Assembly: GCA_026399075.1 (NCBI GenBank)
Contig: JAPLRR010000083.1
Span: 1 to 64,000, forward strand
DNA from: Methylococcales bacterium
Lineage (GTDB): Bacteria > Pseudomonadota > Gammaproteobacteria > Methylococcales > Methylomonadaceae
DNA length: 64,000 nucleotides
Direction of reading: 5' to 3'
The translations under genes and the position numbers were made by a program. The first letter of the stretch is position 1, and every line of letters begins with the position of its first letter. Below, one piece after another: positions 1 to 8,826 of this stretch. Under the pieces are notes generated by a model, which saw only the letters and a list, made by a program, of their open reading frames with translations, was not told where the DNA came from and did no database searches.

Positions 1-269
1 ATGGTTAGGCTCCTGGTTCGGTGAATGGTTTGGTTTGGTTTGGTGCCTCCATTCTATCTGGTTATGGCCGGGAGCTTAATCTTTTTATTCACATATCTAA
101 CTGTAATTTAAGCTTAATCGTATTAGCGGTAGCAGTATTAGGGTTAGGGGGGATTTTATTAGATAAATAGCCATTTTAAAAAGGAGTATTACAGGGGGCT
201 GAAAATTACCCCGCTGCCAAGACTTTCTTTGGTAATGCGTCTGAAGAAATACTCATAAATATAGTGAGG
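1..269. other. Left-edge stretch without a confident gene
   Basis: No complete coding region could be supported here. On the + strand a frame without stop from about position 9 to 170 ends in a strongly hydrophobic segment (LAVAVLGLGGILLDK, stop at 168-170). This could be the tail of a membrane-anchored or PEP-CTERM-like protein that begins left of the window and has been frameshifted, because a stop lies in the same frame at 6-8. It could equally be chance. A purine-rich AAAAAGGAG run lies near 178-186 with no start codon at a useful distance. Confidence 0.2.
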
Positions 270-938
270 CTAGGGATAATTCCGCATTTGCCTAAGACCC
301 AGTGCACCTAAAGCAAAAAGAGTCAGGAAGTAGCAGCTAGGCTCGCTGACATTTGCCGTTCCACCTAAGCTGCCATCGAATGTCACTTCCGAGAGTGCAA
401 TCCAACGGTTTTCTGGGCCGTCATTCAAGGTAAGCTCCACGTATCGTGCGGAAGCAATCGTGGGCAATAGCTCAAAAATCCCGTTACTGTCATCGGCACC
501 TGAAGAACGTTCTGCTGCACTAAAGGGGCGCAGTTGGGCAAAACTGAAATTGACGCCATCATTGGAGAAGCGTAAGCCCACCGAACTGGGAAGGTAGACC
601 GCCGCACTGGCGTAGAATTTAAAATAGCCTGTGACTGAATTTAAAGTGTATTCGTCACCCAGATCAAAGGTGATTACTGGTGATTTCCCGTCCCATAGCA
701 CATACGGCGCCCAATGGTCATAGCCCAAGGCAACCGAGGCGGTCAGCGTGCCGTCAGTTAGATCACCTTTGCCGCCCGACAAAAAACCAGCGTTATTGCT
801 ACCCGTGTAGGTATTGTCATAATAAAGATTATTAGGGGCACCATCGACCATGCTGTAAGTGGCGACAGTAATTGGATCTGCATTTGCGGTAAGGCTAAGT
901 GTCAGGGCTAGGCCCGCGATGAGATAGTTAGGTTTCAA
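270..938 (-). CDS. Exported discoidin-like protein with PEP-CTERM-like tail
   Basis: The product is about 222 residues if it starts at the TTG at 938, which has GGAGT six bases upstream and directly begins a signal peptide (LKPNYLIAGLALTLSLTANA). The only upstream ATG (1043) would add 35 residues of unlikely sequence before the signal. The middle is a beta-rich region with a discoidin/F5-8C flavour (ITFDLGDEYTLNSVTGYF, YVELTLNDG, WIALSEVTFDG). The C-terminus has SEP followed by a hydrophobic helix and RQMR, which resembles a PEP-CTERM sorting signal although the canonical Pro before Glu is Ser. Known for such proteins: exosortase-dependent export to the envelope or extracellular matrix. No exosortase gene is in the window. 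Family assignment is by motif reading only. Confidence 0.6.
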   Translation of the reverse strand: MKPNYLIAGLALTLSLTANADPITVATYSMVDGAPNNLYYDNTYTGSNNAGFLSGGKGDLTDGTLTASVALGYDHWAPYVLWDGKSPVITFDLGDEYTLNSVTGYFKFYASAAVYLPSSVGLRFSNDGVNFSFAQLRPFSAAERSSGADDSNGIFELLPTIASARYVELTLNDGPENRWIALSEVTFDGSLGGTANVSEPSCYFLTLFALGALGLRQMRNYP

Positions 939-1363
939 GGTGACTCCGAAGGGTGCTGTGGGGTGTAATATGCGATTATACACAAATAAATTATCCGTCT
1001 TGTTACATCCACACACATTACGGGTTACTTCGGAAATCATCAATCGGTTTATACTGAATTACGGCTATTTACTTTGGGGTACTTCAGCCTTTAGGATAAG
1101 CACAGCTTGGTCAGCCAGACGTTGATCAGCGTATTTAGTGAACACATTGGCTGCTTAAGGAATAAAATGTAATTTATCATTCGTTATCGGCAATAGCGGC
1201 AGACCTGCGAGGTTTTATAAACCTCGTAGGTCTTTATCCTGCCGCTGATGAGAAGTTACAATGTATTAACTAGTGCACTGCATTGTTGTGGGGGTGGCTA
1301 GCCTCATCCCATGGCGACGTTTTTTGGCAAAGCTTTTCCGCTTAGCCTAGGGGAATTTATATA
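939..1363. other. Intergenic region with a MITE-like element
   Basis: No gene could be supported. The stretch holds the promoter side of the leftward PEP-CTERM-like gene, one copy of the 91-bp palindromic element (1169-1259), and about 100 bases leading to the next gene with an AGGGGA ribosome site near 1349. Confidence 0.5.
1169..1259 (-). repeat. 91-bp MITE-like palindromic element, copy A
   Basis: Read on the minus strand this matches 7607-7697 over its whole 91 bases with few differences. Its ends are imperfect inverted repeats (GTAACTTCTCATCAG against a diverged partner at the other end), and the core is a near-perfect palindrome, ACCTACGAGGTTTATAAAACC and onward. No protein is encoded, so it would have to be mobilised in trans or be a structural repeat. 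Confidence 0.7.
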
Positions 1364-2572
1364 ATGGTCAGTGGAGTAGATGGCATGAACCCGAACACAC
1401 CCGATAATGAAGTCGAATTTTCCATCGTGGATGGTGGCCCTTGGGACAGGGGCTTAAGTTTTACGGGCCTGAACAAACCCGGCCCCCGATTTTTGGGTTT
1501 GCGTTTGCTGGCTTTGTGGGTGGTTTGCTGGTTGCCGTTGTTGATTTTTTCGGCGAAGGCGGGTTATCTGTACGGCACGGCTGTGCACATTCCGTTTTTG
1601 CATGACTTTGTCGTGCATACCCGTTTTTTGTTTACCATGCCTTTATTGGTAATTGCCGAACGGGCTATCGCGCCCAAACTTGGCGTGGTCATCCGGCATT
1701 TTTTTAGCTCCGGGCTAATTCCTGAAGATAACTTGCCCAGATTTCGGCTGGCAATTGTCGATGCCTTACGATGGAAAGAATCGCCTATTCCCGAATTGGT
1801 CATTTTGGTGCTAATCATTATAGAAATTACCAGCGGCTTTGAATTGGTGCCCGACTCAAACATGAGCTCTTGGATTCTGGCCCAAGGCGCAGACGGTATG
1901 GAGCTGACTGCCGCGGGCTGGTGGAATGAATGTGTCAGTAAACCGATTCTGCAATTTTTGTTGTTCCGCTGGTTGTGGCGTTTAATTATTTGGGCCAATT
2001 TGTTAAGGCGCATCACCCATCTGGATTTGCAATTATTCCCCACCCACCCCGACCATGCCGGTGGCTTAAATTTTCTGGGCGCAGGTCAAGCGAAGTTTGG
2101 GCTTGTCATTTTGGCGCTGTCTGCGGTAGTTGCCGCCACTATCGCCAACCATGTTTTATATGGCGGCGAAAGCTTGATGTCATTTAAATTTATGGCAGCC
2201 TTGTACGTGGCCTTGATACTGGGCGTTTTTTTGGGCCCGCTGTTGTTTTTTACACCCAAATTGATTGCGCTTAAACGCCTAGGCTTACTGGAATACAGTA
2301 CCCTGGCGACCAGTTATGTGCGTGCCTTTGACCAAAAATGGCTGCGCGGTGACAATCCCGAAAACGAAGTTCTGTTGGGCTCTGGGGATATACAATCTTT
2401 GGCAGATTTGTCCACCAGTGTGGAAAATATTAGCGCCATGAAAACTTTTCCGGTGGATAAGGGCGTTATTAAAGGCTTGGTTATTGCTGCGGTGCTGCCG
2501 TTTATACCCCTGGTTGCAACGGTTATCCCGTTAAAAGATTTGCTAAAACAAATTATGGGGATTTTGTTGTAA
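1364..2572 (+). CDS. Multi-pass membrane protein of unknown function
   Basis: The product has 402 residues. A soluble N-terminus of about 45 residues is followed by roughly six or seven hydrophobic segments, for example near residues 45-65 (LLALWVVCWLPLLIFSA), 80-95, 140-160 (ELVILVLIIIEITSGF), 195-215, 245-265, 280-300 and 375-400. The family is not recognised. A second in-frame ATG at 1385 also has a GGAG site; the first ATG (1364) was kept because AGGGGA lies about ten bases upstream. Two hairpins follow the stop, so the gene is probably monocistronic. No enzymatic motif is visible. Confidence 0.7.
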   Translation: MVSGVDGMNPNTPDNEVEFSIVDGGPWDRGLSFTGLNKPGPRFLGLRLLALWVVCWLPLLIFSAKAGYLYGTAVHIPFLHDFVVHTRFLFTMPLLVIAERAIAPKLGVVIRHFFSSGLIPEDNLPRFRLAIVDALRWKESPIPELVILVLIIIEITSGFELVPDSNMSSWILAQGADGMELTAAGWWNECVSKPILQFLLFRWLWRLIIWANLLRRITHLDLQLFPTHPDHAGGLNFLGAGQAKFGLVILALSAVVAATIANHVLYGGESLMSFKFMAALYVALILGVFLGPLLFFTPKLIALKRLGLLEYSTLATSYVRAFDQKWLRGDNPENEVLLGSGDIQSLADLSTSVENISAMKTFPVDKGVIKGLVIAAVLPFIPLVATVIPLKDLLKQIMGILL

Positions 2573-2619
2573 AGCCAGTCCGTAATTTTAAAGCAAAAGC
2601 GCCTACACAAGTTTGTCTG

Positions 2620-2654
2620 TGCGGATTTATCCGCATAGGGCGAATTAGTCGCCC
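2620..2654 (+). terminator. Pair of small hairpins after the membrane protein
   Basis: TGCGGATTTATCCGCA (2620-2635) is followed at once by GGGCGAATTAGTCGCCC (2638-2654). Each forms a 6-7 bp stem with a short loop. No long U-run follows, so a terminator role is likely but not certain. The first hairpin shares GCGGATT/AATCCGC with the palindrome at 56085-56110, so it may be a dispersed repeat. Confidence 0.4.
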
Positions 2655-2706
2655 CAACTCATCTTACGGGCTTGAGTTGCGGGGTGTTACGCTATACACT
2701 TGCAAC

Positions 2707-2985
2707 ATGATAAAATCATTTCAGCACAAAGGCTTAAAAGCCTTTTTCGAGACAGGTAGCAAAGCAGGCATCAAGCCAAACCATGCGCCTAGGCTATCAC
2801 GCCAACTGATACGGCTGGATCTTGCCCAGACTGCCAACGATGTCAACTTGCCCGGCTGGCAATTACATTCATTGACGGGCGACCTAGCCGGACATTATTC
2901 CATAGCGGTTAATGGGAATTGGCGGCTAACATTTAAATTTGAAGGCAATCACGTTGTCCTTGTTGATTACCTTGATTATCATTAA
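2707..2985 (+). CDS. higB: HigB-type toxin (RelE superfamily)
   Basis: The product has 92 residues, the usual length for HigB. Its start at the ATG 2707 gives MIKSFQHKGLKAFFETGSKAGI, typical of the HigB/killer-protein opening. The C-terminal half carries the family's conserved core (LPGWQLHSLTGDLAGHYSI, NWRLTFKFEG, VVLVDYLDYH). Known role: a ribosome-dependent mRNA interferase that cleaves mRNA during translation. It lies 13 bases upstream of its antitoxin gene, and the toxin-first order is characteristic of higBA. Transcription is probably autorepressed by the HigA-HigB complex at a promoter around 2640-2700. Confidence 0.88.
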   Translation: MIKSFQHKGLKAFFETGSKAGIKPNHAPRLSRQLIRLDLAQTANDVNLPGWQLHSLTGDLAGHYSIAVNGNWRLTFKFEGNHVVLVDYLDYH

Positions 2986-2998
2986 AGAGCTACTTACT

Positions 2999-3301
2999 AT
3001 GACCCAAATGTATAACCCACCCCATCCCGGCGAAATTTTACGTGAAGATGTGTTGCCCGCAATGGCGATCACTATAACCGAAGCGGCAAGGCAGCTAGGC
3101 GTTACCCGTTCGGCATTGTCCAGGGTGTTAAATGGCAAGGCCGCCTTATCGCCTGAAATGGCGTTAAGGCTTGAAAATTGGCTAGGTATAGAAAACGGTG
3201 GCAAAGCGGATTTATGGATTAGCCAACAAGCTGCCTATGACCTTTGGAAAGCAAGGCAGGCTGGTGTGCCTAGCGTACAGCGGGCCGCATTTTCACGTTA
3301 A
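2999..3301 (+). CDS. higA: HigA-type antitoxin, XRE-family DNA-binding protein
   Basis: The product has 100 residues and starts at ATG 2999; an earlier in-frame start lies inside the toxin gene. It opens with the HigA signature PPHPGEILREDVLPA. The helix-turn-helix follows (TEAARQLGVTRSALSRVLNG, about residues 25-45), then SPEMALRLENWLG. Known role: binds and neutralises HigB and represses the operon. Its stop codon overlaps the stop of the convergent response regulator (TTAA at 3298-3301), so the two transcription units abut with no spacer and may interfere with one another. Confidence 0.88.
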   Translation: MTQMYNPPHPGEILREDVLPAMAITITEAARQLGVTRSALSRVLNGKAALSPEMALRLENWLGIENGGKADLWISQQAAYDLWKARQAGVPSVQRAAFSR

Positions 3302-4227
3302 ACCGCCTTTCTTTGCAACACCTTAGAAACGGCGGCGGCGCGGGTCACCACGCCCAGTTTTTCAAAGATATGCTCCAAATGTTTATTGATGGTGCGTGGG
3401 CTGCTGCCTAAAATTATGCCGACTTCTTTGTTGGTTTTACCCCGAGAAACCCACATTAAAATTTCCGCTTCCCTAGAGGTTAGTCCGCTGCTGAGTTTAA
3501 CCACCTCCAAATCCCATTCCCCGGTTTGTTTTTCCAACATCAGGATAGATTCACCGGGTGCTTGGCGGCTACTAAGTTTGGCCGAAAAGCTGGTGCCAGC
3601 GCGGTAACTGTTAAACCCAGTCCCCTCATTTTTATCTGCTGTAGTCAACCAATCCAACAAAGGCTTGGGCAAGCTGTCGCCTATGCCAATATTTGCGCTT
3701 AGGCCATGTTTTTGGCTAAACTCGTCTAACCATTGCTGGGCGCTAGGGCTGAGCCAAGTAATGCCATGAACGGCATCGATTGCCAGCACCGCAACTGGGC
3801 TTAGCTTTAGCGCGTCTTCAGCACGTTGCAAAGTGCGGACTTGGTTTAATTGCACGGCGACCCTAGCCAATACTTCCGGTGGCCTCACGGGTTTGACCAG
3901 ATAATCCACCGCGCCTTCATCAAAACCGCGCAGCAAATTATCCAGTTCGCTTAAGGCGGTCATGAACAACACCGGGATAGTGGCGGTTTCGGGATTGGCT
4001 TTAAGCCGGTGGCAGGTTTCAAAACCGTCTATGCCGGGCATCATCACATCCAGCAAAATAATATCCGGTTTTAAATAATCGATTTGCGCCAAGGCGGAGA
4101 GTCCGTCGGTGGCAACTAAAACGCGGTAGCCCGCTTCGGAGAGCGTATCCGACAATAAGGCCAAATTACCCGGTGTGTCATCAACAATCATGACATTGCC
4201 GAGGGTTTGTGGGGGATTAGGGTTCAT
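3298..4227 (-). CDS. LuxR/NarL-type response regulator, partner of the permease-kinase
   Basis: The product has 309 residues. An N-terminal receiver domain (about 10-125) has the acidic pair DD near residue 16, the phospho-acceptor Asp near residue 60 (IILLDVMMPG) and the conserved Lys in VKP near 110. A central segment (about 135-235), perhaps PAS-like, links to a C-terminal LuxR helix-turn-helix (TSREAEILMWVSRGKTNKEV onward, about 249-300). The start overlaps the stop of the upstream kinase by ATGA, so the two are co-translated and are almost certainly cognate. Inferred role: transcriptional output for the kinase, plausibly on the urea-uptake and urease genes to the right. The target is not shown by the sequence. 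Confidence 0.85.
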   Translation of the reverse strand: MNPNPPQTLGNVMIVDDTPGNLALLSDTLSEAGYRVLVATDGLSALAQIDYLKPDIILLDVMMPGIDGFETCHRLKANPETATIPVLFMTALSELDNLLRGFDEGAVDYLVKPVRPPEVLARVAVQLNQVRTLQRAEDALKLSPVAVLAIDAVHGITWLSPSAQQWLDEFSQKHGLSANIGIGDSLPKPLLDWLTTADKNEGTGFNSYRAGTSFSAKLSSRQAPGESILMLEKQTGEWDLEVVKLSSGLTSREAEILMWVSRGKTNKEVGIILGSSPRTINKHLEHIFEKLGVVTRAAAVSKVLQRKAV

Positions 4228-7200
4228 GGCAAAGATTCCTCGCTGGCTAGTTGCAGCATTTTTTTAATTTCCAATAACCGGAACTCATTGGCCAAGCTGA
4301 TAACTTGCTGGGCAAACTGGGCATATCCGGGCTGCTGTAGGATAAGTTGGGTGAGGTACTGGTTTAGCCCCAGCAAATCGCCAATGCGGACATAGCCATT
4401 CAAGTCCTCCAGAATGGCGGAGGTCGGTTGCAGCTGGACGTTTTGCGGTTCGCACTCTTCGTATTGATATGTCCACACCAGCGCTAGGTGCAGCTTGATT
4501 TTATAGAGCAATTCGCTGACTTGTATGGGTTTGGCCAAAAAGTCATTACACCCGGCATTAATGGCTTTAACCCGGTCTGAGGGATAGGCATTGGCACTTA
4601 GGACAATAATCGGCATGACGTGGCCTTGTTGGCGCACTTGTTTGGCGGTGGCAAAACCATCCAAACCATACATGGCCAAATCCAGCAATAGCAAGTGCGC
4701 GGTTTGGGTTTGCAGCATAGCCAAACACTCTTCACCACTGCCTGCTTCCAATACCCCAAACCCCAAAGGCTCTAAAATGGCGCGCAGCAGTTGGCGGTGT
4801 TCGGGCTGGTCATCAACAATCAGAATGGTTTGGCGTTTGGCCTGATAGCCGACGATGTCTTCTTCTTGGATGGTTTGTTGTTCATCACCCAAACTAGGCA
4901 ACAATAAACGCACGGTAAACGTGGCCCCTAGTCCGGGCACACTAGTCACCGCCAGCTCGCCGCCCATGATCTCACACAAGATTTTGCTGATGGTCAGCCC
5001 TAAGCCACTGCCGGAATCCAAGTGCTCGTTGGGCAGCTGGGTAAAGGGCTGGAAAATATTTTGCAACTGATCCCGATGGATACCGGGGCCTGTGTCTATC
5101 ACTTGAAACGTGGTCACGCCGCAACTGTAGGCAATCCTAAGGGTAATTTCCCCTGAAGCGGTAAATTTGACCGCATTGCCTAAGAGGTTGATCATAATTT
5201 GCTGGACGCGTTTTTCATCGCCACGGATACGGGTGGGTAAGGTGTTGACGATTTGGCAATAGAATGCCAAGCCTTTGGCTTCAGCCTGGGGTTTGAACAG
5301 GCTAATCAAATGCTCAATAAACTCCGGGAAAGCAATCGGTTCTTGGCGCAGCTCAAATTTACGCGCCTCAATACGGGCGATGTCGAGGATGTCTTCAATC
5401 AGCGCCGACAAATGTTCGCCGCTACGCTTTAATATATTGACCGCTTGCCTACGGTGCGGAGGAATTAACGGGTCTTTTTGTAAGATATACGCATAGCCGA
5501 TGATGCTGTTTAAAGGCGTGCGGATTTCATGGCTCATGCTGCTTAAAAAGCGGCTTTTGGCGGTGTTGGCGCGGTCAGCCATTTTGATGGCTTGCTGTAA
5601 TTTGGCATCGGTTTTTTCGTGCTCGGCGATTTCCATTAGCAAGCGTTGGGTTTGTTTGGCGATTTCTTCATTCGCCACCCGGCGGCTTTCGTCATTTAAA
5701 ATCAGCCACCAAGTACACAAGCCGATAAACACCAGCAAAGACGCATAGACTTTGACAAAATTGGCCAGTAACAAATTGAATGAATGCGGATATTGCTCGG
5801 CGGCCAACAAATCCTGATAGTAAATGATTCCCACAAACACCGTAGTCAGCACGGTCAAAAACAAAAACAGCAAGGCAAAGCGTATCCACCGTAAGCGGAC
5901 AGTTAAATTGAAATAACGGGGTAAACAAAATTCGGCGAAGCGGTGTAAATAATCGTCCAGCCGCAAGCCCGGTTTACACGCATCCATACAAGACGCATCC
6001 AAGGTGCAGCACAAGGAACAAATACTGCCTTCGTAAACCGGACAAAAGGCCATGTCTTCCCGTTCAAACTGGTTGTTGCAAATGCTGCAACGGCTGACCA
6101 AGGCTTGGTTGTTCAATTGGGTGTCACGCGATAAATAACGCTCGCTGCCATAGAAAAACGCAATCAAAGGCACCAGCACAAAAGCTAATGTTAAGGCAAT
6201 AAACGCCGAAAAGGCTTGGGCATAAACGCCAAACACGCCTAGATATGCGGCTATGGAAACGCTGGACGCGCACAGTGTGGAAATAATGCCGACCGGGTTT
6301 AAATCCGGCAAATACGCGCGTTTAAATTCAACCGCTGGCGGGCTTAAGCCTAAGGGTTTATTAATCAGCAATTCAGCGGCGACCACGCTAATCCACGCTA
6401 TCGACATATTGGAAAACAGCCCCAAGACTTTTTCCAAGGCACCGAACACACCAAACTCCATCAACAATAAGGCAATAGAAACATTGAACACCAACCACAC
6501 CACCCGCCCCGGATGGCTGTGGGTGAGCCGGGAAAAGAAGTTGGACCACGCCAATGACCCTGCATAGGCATTGGTGACATTGATTTTTAGCTGGGAAACC
6601 ACCACAAACAAAGTCGTCACAGCCAAGGCGATACGTGGATCAGCAAATAATTCGCCATAAGCGACCAAATACATTTGCGTCGGTTCGTGGGCGTGTAGCT
6701 CAGGGATGCCGTGGCGTACCGCCAAGTGCGCCAGCAATGCGCCGCCCAGTTGCCGTGCCATGCCAAACAGTATCCAGCCTGGCCCGGCGCTGAAAGTGGC
6801 CAGCCACCAACGGTAACGGTTTTGCCGGGTCAATTCTGGCATAAAGCGCAAAAAATCCACTTGTTCGCCAATTTGCGCGACCATTGAAAAGGCCACTGTG
6901 GTGGCGCTGCCAAATAGCAGCCAATTAAAGCCTTGGCCGCTGCCTGCTATCCAGAAATAGGTTTCCAAGGTTAGCAGGGCTTCCGGTTCACGGTTATAAA
7001 CCGCAATATAAGGAGCAATCAACAACAGCAACCACAAGGGCTGCGTCCACAATTGCAAGCGGCTGATCGTGGTAATGCCAAAGGTGACTAAGGGTATGAC
7101 GGTGACGGCGCTGATGATATGGGCTATTGCAATGGGAATTTGGAAATACAACTCGATGGCCGACGACATAATCGAGGCTTCTAGCGCAAACAAGGTGAAC

Positions 7201-7571
7201 GTAAACGAAGCATAAATCAGCGAGGTCACTGTAGAGCCGATATACCCAAAACCCGCACTGCGCGTTAGTAGATCTATATCAATATTGTAACGTGCGGCGT
7301 AATAACTGATCGGGAAACTGGTGATAAAAATCACCAAACCCACGGCCAAGATTGCCCAAAACGCATTGGTAAAGCCGTAATTGATCGACAAAAAGCCACC
7401 TATCGCTTCCAGTACCAAAAACGAGGTGGAGCCAAAAGCCGTATTGGCGACTTGAAATTCTGACCATTTCCTAAACGAGCGCGGGGCAAACCTGAGTGCG
7501 TAATCCTCTAAGGTTTCATTGGCCACCCACGCATTATAGTCACGGCGAATTTTGGAGATTTTTTGGGGCAT
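4224..7571 (-). CDS. Hybrid histidine kinase with NCS1-permease-like sensor module
   Basis: The product has about 1115 residues from ATG 7571 (AGGACG upstream; a TTG at 7589 is less likely). Residues about 40-480 are a 10-12-helix NCS1/cytosine-permease-like transporter. A Cys-rich segment follows at about 495-532 (CSIC, C, CSLCC, C, C), which looks like a zinc-binding module. Two more membrane helices lie near 565-585 and 605-625. Then come HisKA with phospho-acceptor His near 681 (MSHEIRTPLN), a HATPase domain (N-box NLLGNAVKFT; DTGPGI; GSGLGLTI) and a receiver domain with Asp near 964. Known comparison: transporter-kinase fusions such as CbrA use a transporter fold as sensor. Inferred: it senses or carries a nitrogenous solute (urea, purine or amide), given the adjacent urt and ure genes. 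Confidence 0.85.
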   Translation of the reverse strand: MPQKISKIRRDYNAWVANETLEDYALRFAPRSFRKWSEFQVANTAFGSTSFLVLEAIGGFLSINYGFTNAFWAILAVGLVIFITSFPISYYAARYNIDIDLLTRSAGFGYIGSTVTSLIYASFTFTLFALEASIMSSAIELYFQIPIAIAHIISAVTVIPLVTFGITTISRLQLWTQPLWLLLLIAPYIAVYNREPEALLTLETYFWIAGSGQGFNWLLFGSATTVAFSMVAQIGEQVDFLRFMPELTRQNRYRWWLATFSAGPGWILFGMARQLGGALLAHLAVRHGIPELHAHEPTQMYLVAYGELFADPRIALAVTTLFVVVSQLKINVTNAYAGSLAWSNFFSRLTHSHPGRVVWLVFNVSIALLLMEFGVFGALEKVLGLFSNMSIAWISVVAAELLINKPLGLSPPAVEFKRAYLPDLNPVGIISTLCASSVSIAAYLGVFGVYAQAFSAFIALTLAFVLVPLIAFFYGSERYLSRDTQLNNQALVSRCSICNNQFEREDMAFCPVYEGSICSLCCTLDASCMDACKPGLRLDDYLHRFAEFCLPRYFNLTVRLRWIRFALLFLFLTVLTTVFVGIIYYQDLLAAEQYPHSFNLLLANFVKVYASLLVFIGLCTWWLILNDESRRVANEEIAKQTQRLLMEIAEHEKTDAKLQQAIKMADRANTAKSRFLSSMSHEIRTPLNSIIGYAYILQKDPLIPPHRRQAVNILKRSGEHLSALIEDILDIARIEARKFELRQEPIAFPEFIEHLISLFKPQAEAKGLAFYCQIVNTLPTRIRGDEKRVQQIMINLLGNAVKFTASGEITLRIAYSCGVTTFQVIDTGPGIHRDQLQNIFQPFTQLPNEHLDSGSGLGLTISKILCEIMGGELAVTSVPGLGATFTVRLLLPSLGDEQQTIQEEDIVGYQAKRQTILIVDDQPEHRQLLRAILEPLGFGVLEAGSGEECLAMLQTQTAHLLLLDLAMYGLDGFATAKQVRQQGHVMPIIVLSANAYPSDRVKAINAGCNDFLAKPIQVSELLYKIKLHLALVWTYQYEECEPQNVQLQPTSAILEDLNGYVRIGDLLGLNQYLTQLILQQPGYAQFAQQVISLANEFRLLEIKKMLQLASEESLP

Positions 7572-8043
7572 GGTCGTCCTAGGTGGCAAAAGTCACTGGC
7601 CAAAAAGTAACTTCTCATTAGTGGCGGGATAAAGGCCTGCGAGGTTTATAAAACCTCGCAGGTCTGCCGTTATTACCTATAACTAATGAGACGTCACGCC
7701 AAATAAATTTAATGAGCTGGTTGTAGGTCTGATTTTTTCGCCGCGAAGCGCTAGGTCAGCTGTAGCAATAGCAAAGCAATAAATTGGCCACAAGCAGCGG
7801 GCTGCTTAGTCCGACGATTTTTGGAAACGGAGTTACGGTCTGTTGCTAAGGCAATGCACCAACTTGGACAATAGGGCAGGGGGCCGATTGGCTTACGCCC
7901 CAAAATGTTTTGAAAAATACAAGCGAGTCTTAGTATTCAGCCCCCCGTTTTGGAAAAGCCAGATGACGGGGGGATTTGAATGGTTACCCGCTCGATGTTG
8001 TGATGTTTACGTCAGCGGACAGTCGTTTTGCAATAACGCAAAC
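7572..8043. other. Intergenic region between kinase and lipoprotein genes
   Basis: Apart from copy B of the 91-bp element (7607-7697) and the kinase promoter region, nothing recognisable is present. Open frames on the + strand between 7843 and 8383 run antisense into the lipoprotein gene and have no credible start or family. Confidence 0.45.
7607..7697 (+). repeat. 91-bp MITE-like palindromic element, copy B
   Basis: Same length and inverted orientation relative to the copy at 1169-1259. Ends: GTAACTTCTCATTAG at the left and CTAATGAGACGTCAC at the right, an imperfect 15-bp terminal inverted repeat. The core palindrome (about 7636-7663) has the arms CCTGCGAGGTTT and AAACCTCGCAGG. It lies just upstream of the kinase gene, in a position where it could affect expression. 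Confidence 0.72.
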
Positions 8044-8763
8044 TCAACGCCGCTCATGGCCAAATTGCAAAATGATTGGCGCACCTTGGTTATGGATGAT
8101 CATTTGTTTGCGCCCATCACTGGCTTTAGCCACGTTTTTACCCAACGCTTCCGCTGGTTCAGTGGTCAGCGTGTCACTGATCGTTTCGATGCGCACTTCG
8201 GGCATCCACTGTAGGGTATTGCTTGCTGGGGCAGCTAAGGGCGATTGTTCTGGCCAATCAAGCTCATGGAGCAAATTAAAACAAACCGTGCTCATGTGGT
8301 CTATCAGTGTTTTTTCACTAAGTTGGGATGGTTTGGAGAAAACTGTCTCTGCGACAAAATCCATCTGCAAAAACACATTCTGATCGGGATGGGCAACAGA
8401 CGTTAACTCACAACTGATCGGCAACACGCGCATTTTTTGGAAGTCGAGCGCCCTAGGGTCAGAATTTCCCGCCGAAAATGAAAACCCTGTTGGCGTGCTC
8501 CCTTCCTTGATCTCGCCGACAATTGCCTTCAATACATGGCTAACCCCTTGTTGGCTGCTAGTGTTGATAGGATATCCCCAGCCTGCCAGATTTTTGGCAA
8601 CTTGGCTAGTCGCTTCATTGCCAGTCGAATTGGGCTGGCTAATTTCTACGCTGATCTGCTTGACCAAAGCCATATTGAAAGGGATGGCCGGCTTTTTGAG
8701 CGCGGGTGTGCAAGCGGGTAATCCCAGCATCAAGATAAGTAAGCTTATAAGCAGTTTTAACAT
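8044..8763 (-). CDS. Lipoprotein of unknown function
   Basis: The product has 239 residues. An N-terminal lipoprotein signal (MLKLLISLLILMLGLPAC) has the lipobox LPAC, so Cys18 should be lipidated and the protein held in the outer or inner membrane facing the periplasm. The mature part has no recognised domain. It contains a segment around residues 40-80 (VEISQPNSTGNEATSQVAKNLAG) that recalls the small-lipoprotein families that begin with a short beta strand and a helix. It is divergent from the porin gene, with 173 bases and a clear inverted repeat (8827-8852) between them, so the two may share control. Function unknown. Confidence 0.72.
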   Translation of the reverse strand: MLKLLISLLILMLGLPACTPALKKPAIPFNMALVKQISVEISQPNSTGNEATSQVAKNLAGWGYPINTSSQQGVSHVLKAIVGEIKEGSTPTGFSFSAGNSDPRALDFQKMRVLPISCELTSVAHPDQNVFLQMDFVAETVFSKPSQLSEKTLIDHMSTVCFNLLHELDWPEQSPLAAPASNTLQWMPEVRIETISDTLTTEPAEALGKNVAKASDGRKQMIIHNQGAPIILQFGHERR

Positions 8764-8826
8764 GGTCGTTCCTGTGGCTTTGGACGGGTAAAAACACTAT
8801 AAATCATCCACTTCATAACACCATAC

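Noticed and set aside
940-1125. 61-residue + strand frame
   Set aside because: Overlaps the upstream region of the leftward gene on the opposite strand and has no family or start signal.
7843-8383. Open frames on the + strand of up to 135 residues
   Set aside because: They run antisense into the lipoprotein gene, lack a ribosome site and have no family features.
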